In this document: positions 36,341 through 46,153 of the stretch, piece after piece
Layout: each line of letters starts with the position of its first letter
Numbering within the stretch: the first letter of the stretch is position 1
Assembly (NCBI RefSeq): GCF_905171775.1
Contig: NC_053495.1
Coordinates: 109,655,409 to 109,719,408, forward strand
From: Rana temporaria
Taxonomy: Eukaryota; Chordata; Amphibia; Anura; Ranidae
Reading direction: 5' to 3'
Length of the DNA stretch: 64,000 nt
Notes under the pieces: generated by a model
Databases searched by the model: none
What the model was told of the DNA's origin: nothing
Seen by the model: only the letters and a program-made list of their open reading frames with translations
Translations under genes and position numbers: made by a program

Positions 36341-39312
36341 TTAGGACATTAACTTCTGAAGCTCTGTCACCTCATCCATGTTTTTCGCCAGTTGTTGCAC
36401 CAGTTGTTGATTTTGGCGCATCAAAAACAGTATCTGCTGCTCATTTGCCATTACTCTCTTCGTCAGGTTTTTCATGGCAGCTTGTTTCACCTCTAGCTTT
36501 TTTAGAACTGTTAGGATATAAGAAAAAAACATTTGGATTTCAAAGACCGTTACGAAAGATTATTTTCAGCCATAAAAATAATAAAGTCTGACTTAAGAGA
36601 CTCTATGAAAGAGGATCTGGCAGAGGCAATTCTCTTCCTTAGAACTCTACATTGCATTTATTTGCATTTGCTAAGCCTAGAACTACATTTCAAGATTAAT
36701 ATAAACCATTTCTAGGTTTTTCATATTTTTTTTTTTTGGTTCATTATAGATAAGCTTTGTTTTGGTTCTAAAACAGCCAAATAATGTGGTCTGTATTTTT
36801 GAACTGTTAAAGATCATGTTCCTGATGTTTAAGCCTGCTGCTACTATCCAGTCACTTGATTGTTTTCATTGTGTTTGTCTTTTGCTTAAACTGTGCAATA
36901 CAGTAGACTGTTGGCTTCCCAGCCAGTAGTCCTGTGGTAGTTTGCGTTTCTTTCCCTCAAGGAATCTATAAAATACATTCGCATATTAATACAGAGGAGT
37001 CGGAGTCGGGGAGTCGGGGAGTCGGGGAGTCGGAGTCTGAAGTACATAAAACTGAGGAGTCGGAGTCGAAAAATTTATCTACCGACTCCACAGCCCTGCT
37101 TTAAATGCTGTCCATTTTTAGAGCTACATTTTATTGTTGAAATTTTATTAATATATGTGCACATATTTACCCTCCTGATTGACGGTATAATTAACCGTCT
37201 CATCCTGCTCCTCTTCCTCGTCACCCACTACTCCACCAGAAGTTTCGGGGGGGGGTGCAGCTCCTCCTCTTGCTCCTCCACAGGAACTGGGGGTGGTGAT
37301 GTGGATGGCCCTGGCTGCTCCTCCTCATCCCTCTCCTCCTCTTCCACATCCTCCTCCTGCTCCTCCTCTGCGGCCTGTCGCCTTGTGCGCTTGGGGCGCA
37401 CAGTTGGTAGCGGAGCTCCTATAATAACACAATGTTCATATATTATAAAAATGTTTTCTAATGACGTATGCAAATTCTGTGTACTCTACTGTATTGTATA
37501 TGAATACAAATTAATTTATATAGACAGTTAACCAATGGGACAATGTTATATTAAAGGGTCTTGTGGGCACTACAGGGGACTGAGCGTGAGCTGGGCTGCC
37601 ACCATGGTAAAATGAGCTGTTTTTGTCTCCTTTGTTTTGTTCAGACGATCTCATGTTAAAAAAAAGTACTTGATGGAGTACACAGGATTACTATAACAAC
37701 CCCACGCCTAACACAGGAATTTAGTGGGAATCTATATATATAAAACTCAACGTGTGTGTGCATGTATGTATGTATGTTCCACCATCACGTCCAAACGGCT
37801 AAAGATATTTACATGAAACTTGGCACACAGGTTACTTATATGTCAGCCACAAATATAGGATTGGTGGTTTAACCCATACCCACCCCCATTTGCCTTGGTC
37901 AGGGTTTTTCTTTAAAGTCCCATTCAACTCTATGGGAAATACATGTTATTTCATAACAGCTGTAGATATTTCGATAACACTTGGTCACATGTTATCTATA
38001 CGTCCACTTAAAGTATAGGATCGTTAATTTATCCCTTAACTAACCCCATTGGTGAGGGTCGGGCTTTTTGTTTAAAGTCCCATGCAAAGCAATGGGAAAA
38101 GTATGTTCCCACATAACTTCTGTGTTCCTGTCTGCTGTCCCATGTTTTTTTCCAACAGTACTATGAATACCTTGGCTGGTGGTGATATATGTTACAACAA
38201 CATGGCGTCTTGGTTAACAACATCTGACCTTACATTAATTACATATGACCTTACATAACTGTCCCCAAGGGACCCGGGCTGGCTCAACGCGATTGCCACT
38301 GCGCTGACAAGCCATTCACCTCTGCAGCTAGGGGTTCGGATCCCGCTCTCGGCTACATGTGAATTGAGTTTGGTGGTCTCAGCTCGGCCCCCGGTGGGTG
38401 TGCTATGCGAGGTAAGCCTGCGCTTAGTATGCCCACCTCCCTCCCACAAAAACCACCACACTTACACACGCACTCGCAATTGGGTTAACATGCACGCACT
38501 CTGACCATGCGGTCTCTAAAAAGAGAGGCGAAGGACTAACGGGGCTGGTTGAGCGGGCAAATCCTCTCACTCCCTTATAGGGAGTCCCTCTGCCCCGTTG
38601 GGCTTCGAAGCGGAGCAGGTAGGACGGTCTGTGTGGGAGGACCCCCTCACACCCGCCATTGCCACCCGGGGCATGGAAAAAGGTGGCAGATTACCTCTGG
38701 GGGAGGCCTGCCTACTCCCAACTCCTGCAGTCCGGCTCCTCTCTCGAGTACACGCACAAAATACACTTTAGAGAAAAAAAACATAACTGTGACCAATAAC
38801 TTACCAGGATGATATTTATTCCGGATACGCCTGACCCGGTTCATCTGGCGCCTCTTCAGGTCGGACCACTTTTTGAGGATCGCCATGCGAGTGTGTTCTT
38901 CGCCTAGTTCCTCAATCAGGGAGCTTATAACTCCCTGTTTTTCTTGCTGCCTCCGCAGCTCATCGTATCCTGTTTCCAGGAACTTCTGCAAGATGAAGAA
39001 CAAAGTATATTGTAATACTTTTGTTGACAGCCTTATGGATATATGACATAAATGTATGCTATTCAACAATTGGAAGCATTCTCGCCTTATTAATCAATGA
39101 CAGGGGTAACATGACAGATTTTATATACTGCCATTTCGGTCGCCACCTTTTTTACATAAATATAGCAGCCATTATCATTTGCATAATTATGAATATATAC
39201 TAACTTTTAAACTAGACTAAAATGCAGTTGAAGATAATGAAATAACAGTGGTCAAAATACTTACACAAATCAGCAACTTTTCCTCAGATACAGTGAAATT
39301 ACTTCCAACCAT
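36341..39312 (-). CDS. Myb/SANT-like DNA-binding protein gene, four exons, about 214 aa
   Basis: Exons on the minus strand: 39312-39265 (48 nt, MVGSNFTVSEEKLLIC), 38985-38805, 37418-37171 and 36507-36341 (TAA). Each intron has GT and AG ends (donors GTAAGT, GTAAGT, GTAAAT; acceptors TTGCAG, TTATAG, TAACAG) and junction phases agree. Exons 1-2 give a Myb/SANT-type trihelix (SEEKLLIC...YDELRRQ...KKWSDLKRRQMNRVRRI), exon 3 a basic patch (RPKRTRRQ) and an acidic Pro-rich linker, exon 4 a Gln-rich coiled coil. A 9-C run (37247-37255) is one base short of keeping the frame into exon 4: either a real frameshift or a homopolymer error. In Harbinger elements a Myb-like protein assists the transposase; no Harbinger transposase or ends are visible here. 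Poly(A) signal at 36320-36315. Confidence 0.75.
36533..37099 (+). mobile_element. 3' fragment of a CAGGGCTGTGG-type hAT in intron 3 of the Myb-like gene
   Basis: Begins with transposase C-terminal coding (RLFSAIKIIKSDLRDSMKED, AEAILFLRTLHC) and ends in GGAGTCGGAGTC repeats and CCGACTCCACAGCCCTG, the right terminal repeat. Same family as 57082-59510. 5' part absent. Confidence 0.85.
37731..38125 (+). mobile_element. Helitron 5' fragment in intron 2 of the Myb-like gene
   Basis: Starts TCTATATATATAAAACTC after an A, the TC start and A/T target of Helitrons, then TGTATGT repeats and two copies of a TTTAAAGTCCCAT-containing segment shared with 35868-36170. 3' end missing. Confidence 0.7.
38263..38780 (+). 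mobile_element. tRNA-headed SINE, 518 bp, with 10-bp target duplication
   Basis: Perfect duplication ACATAACTGT (38253-38262 and 38781-38790), an A-rich 3' tail, an A-box-like TGGCTCAACGCG near 38280 and a B box GGTTCGGATCC at 38333-38343, so an RNA polymerase III promoter. LINE-mobilised. It lies in intron 2 of the Myb-like gene, just after exon 2's donor. Confidence 0.82.
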
Positions 39313-40345
39313 CTTGCTCTGCGATTGCGTTGCGATCATAAAGTTGGAAACTGGCAAGGGTCCAGGAAATGGTCGCGTGTTGTTCGCGTGTTGATTGCGC
39401 TGCTTGGACCGAGATGGGTCCATATGGCTTCGGCTGTATGGACCACAGTAACTCTTTTCCCTGTCAGGAGCCTAACGCCCCGGGGGGTCAGAGACGGGAC
39501 CTTTTCGGAGGACCACTGACGTATGCAACCGTCGCAGTTTTTTGTGATGTCACTCTTTAGGTGTGTGCAAATTTTTCCTTGCAGCGGGTGGAGTTTTTGG
39601 GTTGTGTTTTGCACGCCACAGGCTTTTCAACAGAAAATAACCAGCTGGAGGCAGAATGGTTGCAAAACACTACGGGTTTGTTACCTAACTCTGGGTTTCA
39701 AGACCAGTCCACCTCCAGCTGTTGCAAAACTACTACTCCCATCAGCCACGGTCTGTCAGTGCATGCTAAGAATTTTACTTTTGCTGCATCTAGGGTGCCA
39801 CAGTTTAGAGACCCGTGCATAAAGGCCTGAAAAATGTGGGCCTGCAGAACTTACAATACTAGAAGTGCCAGCATTCCCAGGCATGCTGGAAGTTGTAGTT
39901 CTGCAACATCTAAAGGGCAATATGTATTCGAACGTCCTTGGGCCTTGAGGACACTGAAGTCAGGACGTTCGCATACGTCCTATGTCCAAAAAAATGTTAA
40001 ATTCATTATGCTAAATAACAAGGAAAAGTGCCTAAATACACATTTGCCAACCAGGGTGTCTGCAGCTGTCCAGGCATGCTGGGACTTGTAGTTTTGTAAA
40101 AGCAGGAGACACATTTTTTGTGAAATACTAATATCTGAACATATATACTAACTTTTAAACTAGAATAAAATGCAGTTGAAGATGATGAAATAACAGTGGT
40201 CAAAATACTTACACAAATCAGCAACTTTTCCTCAGACTTAGTGAAATTGCTTCCAACCATGTTGCTGTAATATTGCGCTGCGAACATAAGTTGGAAACTG
40301 GCAAGGCTCCAGGAAATGGTCGCGTGTTGTTCGCGCTATTGCGCA
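39193..40345 (-). repeat. Tandem duplication of the Myb-gene promoter and first exon
   Basis: 39193-39400 and 40140-40345 are near-identical, beginning TATACTAACTTTTAAACTAG and including a 48-nt first exon with intact ATG and GTAAGT donor in each (39312-39265; 40260-40213, MVGSNFTKSEEKLLIC). Spacing about 948 bp. The right copy is continuous with the hAT-A terminal region and has GCGCATGCGC at about 40342, an NRF1-like palindrome. The spacer 39401-40139 has no ORF and holds two copies of a GGCATGCTGG...TTGTAGTT motif (39878, 40074) resembling ZNF143 sites. Confidence 0.75.
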
Positions 40346-40900
40346 TGCGCGATCGAAAAATCGCAATCGCAATATGTTTTTGGGTTAAAATATCATACAT
40401 ATTCGATTTCAGAGTGCTGCTACAGCAGTTTTCGAAATATCTGCAATCAATTTCGCATTCGCATTTTGTGAAATTGCGTTAAAATATCTCGAATATTCGA
40501 TTTCAGAGTGAGCCAATCAGAGCGCTCCTCCAGCATATCTCGAAATTGCGCAATAAATATCGCATTCGCATGTTGCGATATTTCGATAAAATATCACGAA
40601 TATTCTGAGCCAATCAGAGCGCTCCTCCAGCATATCTCGAAATTGCGCAATAAATATCGCATTCGCATGTTGCGATATTTCGATAAAATATCACGAATAT
40701 TCTAAGCCAATCAGAGCGCTCATACCGCAGTTATTAAAAAAATCGCAATTATTTTCGCATTCGCAATAGCGAAAAATCGCAATCAATTAATTTCGATAAA
40801 ATATCACGAATATTCGAATTTAGCGAATATATCTCGAATATTCGAATATATATTCGAGATATATCGCGAAATCGAATATGGCATATTCTGCTCAACACTA
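40345..40900. repeat. hAT-A right terminal and subterminal repeats
   Basis: Two full and one partial 97-bp unit (from 40506, 40606 and 40702) each start GCCAATCAGAGCGCTC and contain AAATATCGCATTCGCATG. The last 120 bp are GAATATTCG palindromes mirroring the left end. Confidence 0.75.
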
Positions 40901-40908
40901 ATAGGAAT

Positions 40909-42141
40909 ATTATATCCCTACCTAAACGACTGGGGGGCATTGCGATGCCTGATATCAGGGCTTATTATCACGCGGCACAACTGTGCCGACTAATTGACTG
41001 GTGCCGACACGGGGACGTTAAGTTGTGGCCGAAACTGGAGCAAGCCCAATGCGATGTTCCGCTACAACGAGCCCCCTGGGGTTACAACGCCATGCGAGGG
41101 GACATTAAGCGACATCCGCTCATTGGCAACACCATTGCGGTATGTGCAAGACTTCTGACAAGGACAAACCTTAGCTCTCGGACATCGTCACTACGCCCGA
41201 TCCTGGGGAACCCGTTGTTCGAGCCAGGGATAAGGGACGGGAAATTAAAGGCACTAAGAGTACAGGGTATTTATCAAGTATCCCATTTCAGTGAGGCGGG
41301 CAGATGGAAAACGAGGGCAGAGTTAATGGACCCGGGGGGAATTTACTGCCTGGACTTCTTTCGAGCTGAGCAGCTGTGCCACTTCTTGGGAACCCTGACG
41401 CCCCCCCGTCCCGCGACGGATCAACCTCTCACGATTCTAGAGGAGTGGTGCACTGAGACGGGGATCCTGCCACACGCATTGTCCCTTGCACACGAACAGG
41501 TGATTTTGCCGAAAAACGATTACCGCCTCCCATGCTTTACAGACTGGGAACACGCGCTTAAATGTACGTTCTCGGAACAGAAAAGAGAAAAAATTCTATC
41601 CCATACACATAAATCTTCTATATGCACCAAAGTACATGAGACCAACTACAAGATCCTAACCGGGTGGTATAGAACCCCAGACCTACTACACAAGATCTTC
41701 CCTGCGACATCGGACAGATGTTGGCGTTGCATGGAAGAAAAGGGCACACTGTTGCACATCTTTTGGTCCTGCCCACGCCTCCAACATTTCTGGAGCGAGG
41801 TGCGACGGATCACGCAGCAGTTCTCGGACCGTACAATCCCGAATGATCCAGCATTCTTCCTTCTCCATGCGACTGACGCCCCAACGCGGGTGTACAAGAA
41901 ATCAATTGTTCGCCATCTATTGGACGCCGCCAAGGCCTGCATTCCAGTTCGCTGGAAATCGCCCCTTCCACCGACTATAGCCATGTGGCTGAGGAAAATA
42001 GACGAGATCAATAAGATGGAGGATCTTATCCTTACGAGTCAGGATAGGCAAGAAGCCTACACAAACACTTGGCGCATCTGGAATATCTTCTCCTACTCCG
42101 AGGAAGGTATTGCCCTAAGAGGTGAGAACGCCCCGACCTGA
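40909..42141 (+). CDS. L1 ORF2 C-terminal third, after the hAT-A insertion
   Basis: The frame resumes exactly after the 8-bp duplication (IISLPKRLGGIAMPDI...) and runs to a stop at 42139-42141. It contains the C-terminal cysteine motif CWRCMEEKGTLLHIFWSCP of L1 ORF2. No lesion. Together with 25237-27822 it accounts for a full-length ORF2. Confidence 0.92.
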   Translation: MISLPKRLGGIAMPDIRAYYHAAQLCRLIDWCRHGDVKLWPKLEQAQCDVPLQRAPWGYNAMRGDIKRHPLIGNTIAVCARLLTRTNLSSRTSSLRPILGNPLFEPGIRDGKLKALRVQGIYQVSHFSEAGRWKTRAELMDPGGIYCLDFFRAEQLCHFLGTLTPPRPATDQPLTILEEWCTETGILPHALSLAHEQVILPKNDYRLPCFTDWEHALKCTFSEQKREKILSHTHKSSICTKVHETNYKILTGWYRTPDLLHKIFPATSDRCWRCMEEKGTLLHIFWSCPRLQHFWSEVRRITQQFSDRTIPNDPAFFLLHATDAPTRVYKKSIVRHLLDAAKACIPVRWKSPLPPTIAMWLRKIDEINKMEDLILTSQDRQEAYTNTWRIWNIFSYSEEGIALRGENAPT

Positions 42142-42752
42142 ACTTCGTTGATCTCGTCTGTAACAGTGTCCTCATAAGAGCCTTAGGCGGAGGCTAGTTG
42201 ATGGTGACCTTGAAGTTGGTGAATGAGACGCGCTGTCCATGTTCACGACCCCCCTCCACAATACCTAGCCCCCCACCCCCTACCCCGTATACCTTTACCT
42301 CTCTCTTCCTCCTCTCTCTCTCTATCTATAAACCCAGGGAGTGCTCGCTCTCAATCTTTGTTTCCATCTTTCTCTGCTTACCCCTATCCTATACGCAAAT
42401 ATGAAAAGTAAGGGAGAAGGGACCATGGGACCCTGGCAGTTGGTAAGACATCGGAGGTGCGTGTCGAGCACCACGAGCAGACAAAGGGGAAAAATGGAAG
42501 GAGTGATCATGACGACATGAGGCAAGCAATTATGTCCCTAGTTAGAGGGTTGGATAAATGATCTCGTCGTTATGAAAGCTAAGGTGGCTATGTAATGTAT
42601 ACACTGCCCAGTCTTTAATGTTATGTTCTGCCTTTTGATGTCTTGTTTTACCCTACCTATCTTGCAGATGTCTGTAATGCCGCGGGGGCTCCCATGGACC
42701 CCCCTGTTTCCCTGTATATAAATAAAAAAAAAAAAAAAAAAAAAAAAAATAT
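42142..42752 (+). other. L1 3' UTR and poly(A) tail
   Basis: Non-coding, C/T-rich near 42250-42340, AATAAA at 42720 followed directly by an A run to 42749. Confidence 0.85.
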
Positions 42753-42761
42753 ATAATTTAG

Positions 42762-43900
42762 AACGTGGCCAAACAAAGCAAAGTTCATGTGTATAAGGAT
42801 CCTGCGATCTTCAAATATTTCCAAAAACTTCCACCACACCCGACAGTGCTCAGTGACTCCTCCCCCATCAAATGGACACTCACCGGATAGGTTTGCCTCA
42901 CACTCTCGTGTTTTGGCACAAAAAACCTTATCAGATGTAGTTGTTCCCGTCAGTATAGATGTAATCCAAATATGACATCCAATCAGTTCCACATATATGT
43001 CAGAGAGAGACAAAAGAAGTGCAAATAGTGTGATGCCATCAAAGGTTTAATAGCACACCAAAATAAAACTTCAAACAGTGCACTCACAAACAAAATCTTG
43101 TAAAACAGCAGAATATCACATCAAAAAACTCCTTCAAACGTCAAAATGGTGAGAAGCGGTCACGGCGGACCCCCGATCAGCGAGAAAAAGTGAAACCAAT
43201 TCTCCTACTCACGGTGCCATGGACTTCTGTCAGATGCAGCTGCACATCCACTTAAATAAAAAACTTCACACACACTCTGCATCCAAAAACGCAGCATTCA
43301 CTGGTAAAATTAGACTGTATGGCAATACCCCGACATGTTTCGTTATAAAAACTTATTCATGGGACTAACCACACAGTCACAAATGGTTACCTTATATCTG
43401 ATGTAGTCAGATCAATCAACCTATCAGTCCTGGGCGCTTTACCACTTCCTCCATAACTGTGGGCGGAAGTAAACGATGTTCCCAAACTACTGTGGGCAAA
43501 CAGCATCATCCATCACCACTGGCTGGTGTATGAATCAATCAGCCAGTACGATAGGCGTGGCGCCAGTGCCCAGATTCTGATAGGTGAGAGAGGATGTCAG
43601 TCACATCCCCCAACTGCAGCAGTCTGAGCCAATCACGTGCTGCACAGCGCGTCCCGCTCCGCCCACAGCGATGGGCGGGCATAGAGCGCTTATGCAGCCC
43701 AAAGCTAGGAGGAAGTCAGCACCTCCTCCATTGGCTGGCTGTCTTACCCAGCAGCCACAGCGGCAAGCCGACCTGATAGGTCGAGCAGACGCTGCTCATG
43801 ATAGGCTCACCACGGGTGTGGTGGAAGTTTTTGGAAATATTTGAAGATCGCAGGATCCTTATACACATGAACTTTGCTTTGTTTGGCCACGTTCTAAATT
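42762..43900. other. Core of IR2, non-coding
   Basis: Between inverted arms 42762-42842 and 43814-43900. No ORF or known domain. Includes the hammerhead-like motif on the minus strand. Confidence 0.5.
43327..43366 (-). ncRNA. Hammerhead-ribozyme-like motif in IR2
   Basis: Minus strand: CCC, an AUGAAUA box in place of CUGAUGA, a short GUU/AAC stem II, exact GAAA, CAUG as minimal stem III, UC at the cleavage position, and GGGG closing stem I. Form is that of the minimal hammerheads of Penelope-like elements. The first core box is degenerate. Confidence 0.5.
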
Positions 43901-44212
43901 ATTTTAAAGACTGTCTCTTGCACTTTTAGTGCGTTCACTTCACGTTTAAGTCAATCACGGGTGTTCATTATTACAGTCACAGTTTAGTGTTTATTTCTTA
44001 AACTGGATATATTTTGTTTATTATCACTGTATATCATTACATATGGGTTGTAGTAATGTATTTTATATAGTCAAATATGCACAGTTATTTGATAGCGCTG
44101 TTTTAATTTGTTGACACTCTTTAGAGAGTTTCATCATCTTACACTTTTTTTGTTCAGTATGAATACAGCTGTTCCGTGGTTTGTTAGAGAACCTTAGTGA
44201 ATAAACAGCATC

Positions 44213-44346
44213 ATGAAGGCCAAGAAACATACCAGACAGGTCAGGGATAAAGTTGTGGAGAAGTTTAAAGCAGGGTTAGGTTATAAAAAAATATCCCAAG
44301 CTTTGATCATCTCATGGAGCACTGTTAAATCTACCATTTGAAAATG
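44213..44346 (+). pseudogene. Host Tc1 transposase, N-terminal paired-type HTH
   Basis: From the ATG at 44213 the frame reads KAKKHTRQVRDKVVEKFKAG then LGYKKISQALIISWSTVKS, the first HTH of a Tc1 transposase, up to the hAT-B insertion. The next bases (EYGTTANLPR, PPKLTGQ) are found at 62257. Confidence 0.88.
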
Positions 44347-44473
44347 TAAAGAGTAGGGATGAGCTTCGTGTTCGAGTCGAACCCATGTCGAAATACGAAC
44401 GATATGGGTCGTTCGCGCCAAATTCGAGTGGCGCGTCACGGCCCATAATTCACTGCGGCATTGCTGGCTGATG

Positions 44474-44614
44474 ATTGGCCAAGCATGCACTATGACCCGC
44501 ATGCTTGGCCAATCACAGCGCGCAAAAAACGGAGAGCCATAATTGGCCAAAGCCAGGGTGGCTTTGGCCAATTATGGCTCAGGGGGTTTAGTACACGTCC
44601 CACACTATAAAAGG
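44474..44614 (+). promoter_or_regulatory. Putative hAT-B transposase promoter
   Basis: ATTGG/CCAAT palindromes at 44474-44513 and 44551-44575 (repeated TTGGCCAAT), then CTATAAAAGG at 44605-44614. Same order and distance from the terminus as in hAT-A. Confidence 0.6.
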
Positions 44615-44695
44615 CCGCCTGCAGGGCGGCCTTGTGTATGGTGTTACGGCGGTGGTTAGAGATCTGTCTAAGAGAGAGAGAGTGGGCCATATTAT

Positions 44696-45340
44696 CAGTA
44701 GAGTTACGACGGAGTATCTCAGGAAACTCCGTCGTATCTCTCTTTTTTGACCCGCGTATCTATGCGAGTGATTCCTAGAATCATTTTCGCATAGATACGC
44801 TGAAGATCCGACATGTGTAAGTCACTTACACTGTCGGATCTTAAATGTAATTCGCCGCCGGCCGATAGGTGGCGTTTACGTTCAGGTCTCATTTGTTTAT
44901 GCAAATGAGCCTGATACGCCGATTCCCGAACTAAATCGTGTCGCGTAACCGCCGCTTACGTTGTTTGCGTAAGCGTAAGGTTACCCCTGCTATATTAGGG
45001 GTAACCTTACGCCAGTCCCACGTATGCCATGTTAAGTATGGCGTCGGGTCCGCGTCGTCTTTTCCCGTCGGGTACGTCGTTTTCCTAAGTCGTTCTTGAA
45101 TACGACTTTACGTCAATGACGCACACGTCGGCGTTATTGAGGTTTTCCGCCGAGAACTGGAGCATGCGCACTGGGCTATTTTTAGCCCAGCGCATGCGCA
45201 GTTCGATCGGAACGGGGGCGCGCTTAATTTAAATATAAGCCGCCCCCTTTGAAATACACGGGGATACGCCGGGCCTTTTACACTACGCCTTCGCAAACTA
45301 CAGAGCAAGTGCTTGAGGAATACGGCACTTGCTCCAGTAA
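44696..45340. mobile_element. MITE of the GGGCC/TACG-rich superfamily, ends lost
   Basis: Palindromes ACGACGGAG/CTCCGTCGT and TTACGCC-type motifs as in 45530 and 47322. Terminal repeats not visible. Confidence 0.55.
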
Positions 45341-45354
45341 GTTAACAAATGAAT

Positions 45355-45496
45355 GGACGAAAACTGGACAGCCGCACTCCAAAATCACTTAAAAAAGTTG
45401 TCTTTTTATTTTTCAACTGCACAAACAGTCACTGCAAACCAACAAGATACAGTATGGCCGACGCATTTCGCACTTAGTCAGTGCTTAGTCATGACA
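45355..45496 (-). other. Penelope-type terminal fragment with hammerhead-like motif
   Basis: Minus strand 45495-45456: AUGACUA box, a 5-bp stem II GCACU/AGUGC with loop GACUA, exact GAAA, then UGCGUC. Upstream T/A-rich sequence. A short remnant, no coding part. Confidence 0.55.
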
Positions 45497-45529
45497 GTGT
45501 GCTCTGTAGTTTGCACATAAAGCTACTTG

Positions 45530-46153
45530 TAGCCAGATTCATGTATAGTTACGACGGCGTATCAGTAGATACGCCGTCGTAACTCCGAATCCGCGCCGTC
45601 GTATATTTAAGCGCATGCTCAAACTGAGATACACTTAAATGTTGCTAAGATACGACCGGCGTAGAAGTCTTCTACGCCGTCGTATCTTAGCTGCATATTT
45701 ACGCTGGCCGCTAGGGGCGTGTACGCTGATTTACGCCTAGAATATGTAAATCAGCAAGATACGCCTATTCACGAACGTACGCACGGCCGTCGCAGTAAAG
45801 ATACGCCCTTTATGTAAGGCGTTTTCAGGCATAAAGATAAACCACCAAAAAGATGGCGCAGCCAATGTTAAGTATGAACGTCGGGACAGCGTCAAATTTT
45901 TCACGTTTTACGTAGTTTGCGTAAGTCGTCCGTGAATGGGGCTGGGCGTAGGTGACATTCACGTCGAAAGCATTGACTATTTGCGACGTGATTTGGAGCA
46001 TGCGCACTGCGATACGTCTACGGACAGCGCTTGCGCCGTTCGTTCAAAGCGTCAATTACGTGGGGCCACGAATAATTTACATAAAACACGCCCACCTCTT
46101 ACACATTTGAATTAGGCGGGCTTACGCCTGCCAATTTACGCTACGCCGCCGCA
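45530..46153. mobile_element. MITE copy lacking its 3' end
   Basis: Identical in almost every base to 47322-47944 but breaks off at GCCGCCGCA and joins the 46-bp repeat at its CACCTAAAG, sharing GCA. Looks like an unequal exchange within the array after MITE insertion. Confidence 0.8.

Larger units (their letters stand above)
27823..40900 (+). mobile_element. hAT-A: 13,078-bp hAT transposon with intact transposase and a Myb/SANT-like gene
   Basis: Perfect 8-bp target duplication ATAGGAAT (27815-27822 and 40901-40908) within L1 ORF2; left end TAGTGTTGCTCACGAATATT, right end (reverse complement) TAGTGTTGAGCAGAATATG, so 8 identical terminal bases and then imperfect, GAATAT-rich subterminal repeats. 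Contents: promoter 28333-28408, BED/hAT transposase 29203-32553 (+), Tc1 fragment, 18-unit minisatellite, Helitron ends, a four-exon Myb-like gene (36341-39312, -), a duplicated first exon (40213-40260), and terminal tandem repeats. It is unusually long for a hAT; part of the length is insertions carried along with it. Confidence 0.92.
23392..42752 (+). mobile_element. L1 (Tx1-like) LINE, about 6.3 kb, 5'-truncated in ORF1, split by hAT-A
   Basis: Target duplication ATAATTTAG (23383-23391 and 42753-42761), ORF1 remainder, ORF2 with endonuclease, RT and C-terminal zinc knuckle, 3' UTR and a 26-bp poly(A) at 42724-42749. Without the 13,078-bp hAT-A and its duplicated 8 bp, the length is about 6.3 kb. 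The only visible lesions are 5' truncation, one nonsense codon in ORF2 and the hAT insertion, so it was young when hit. Confidence 0.92.
22334..44154 (-). mobile_element. Inverted-arm element IR2 (Penelope-like), split by an L1
   Basis: 13-bp perfect target duplication CAGTATGAATACA on both sides. The left arm runs 22437-22641, 23340-23391 and 42762-42842 (interrupted by a MITE and the L1) and is the inverted complement of the right arm 43814-44154. The left edge has about 103 bp without partner (22334-22436). The unpaired core 42843-43813 has no RT, only a hammerhead-like motif (43327-43366). Non-coding. Orientation is inferred from the hammerhead. Confidence 0.7.

Noticed and set aside
37157..37531. 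Ser/Cys-rich frame on the plus strand
   Set aside because: Antisense of the acidic-linker exon of the Myb-like gene, which has splice sites and phase support on the minus strand.
38283..38343. Possible tRNA gene
   Set aside because: A and B boxes are present but the sequence does not fold as a cloverleaf that I can draw, and a 10-bp duplication plus A-tail mark it as a SINE.
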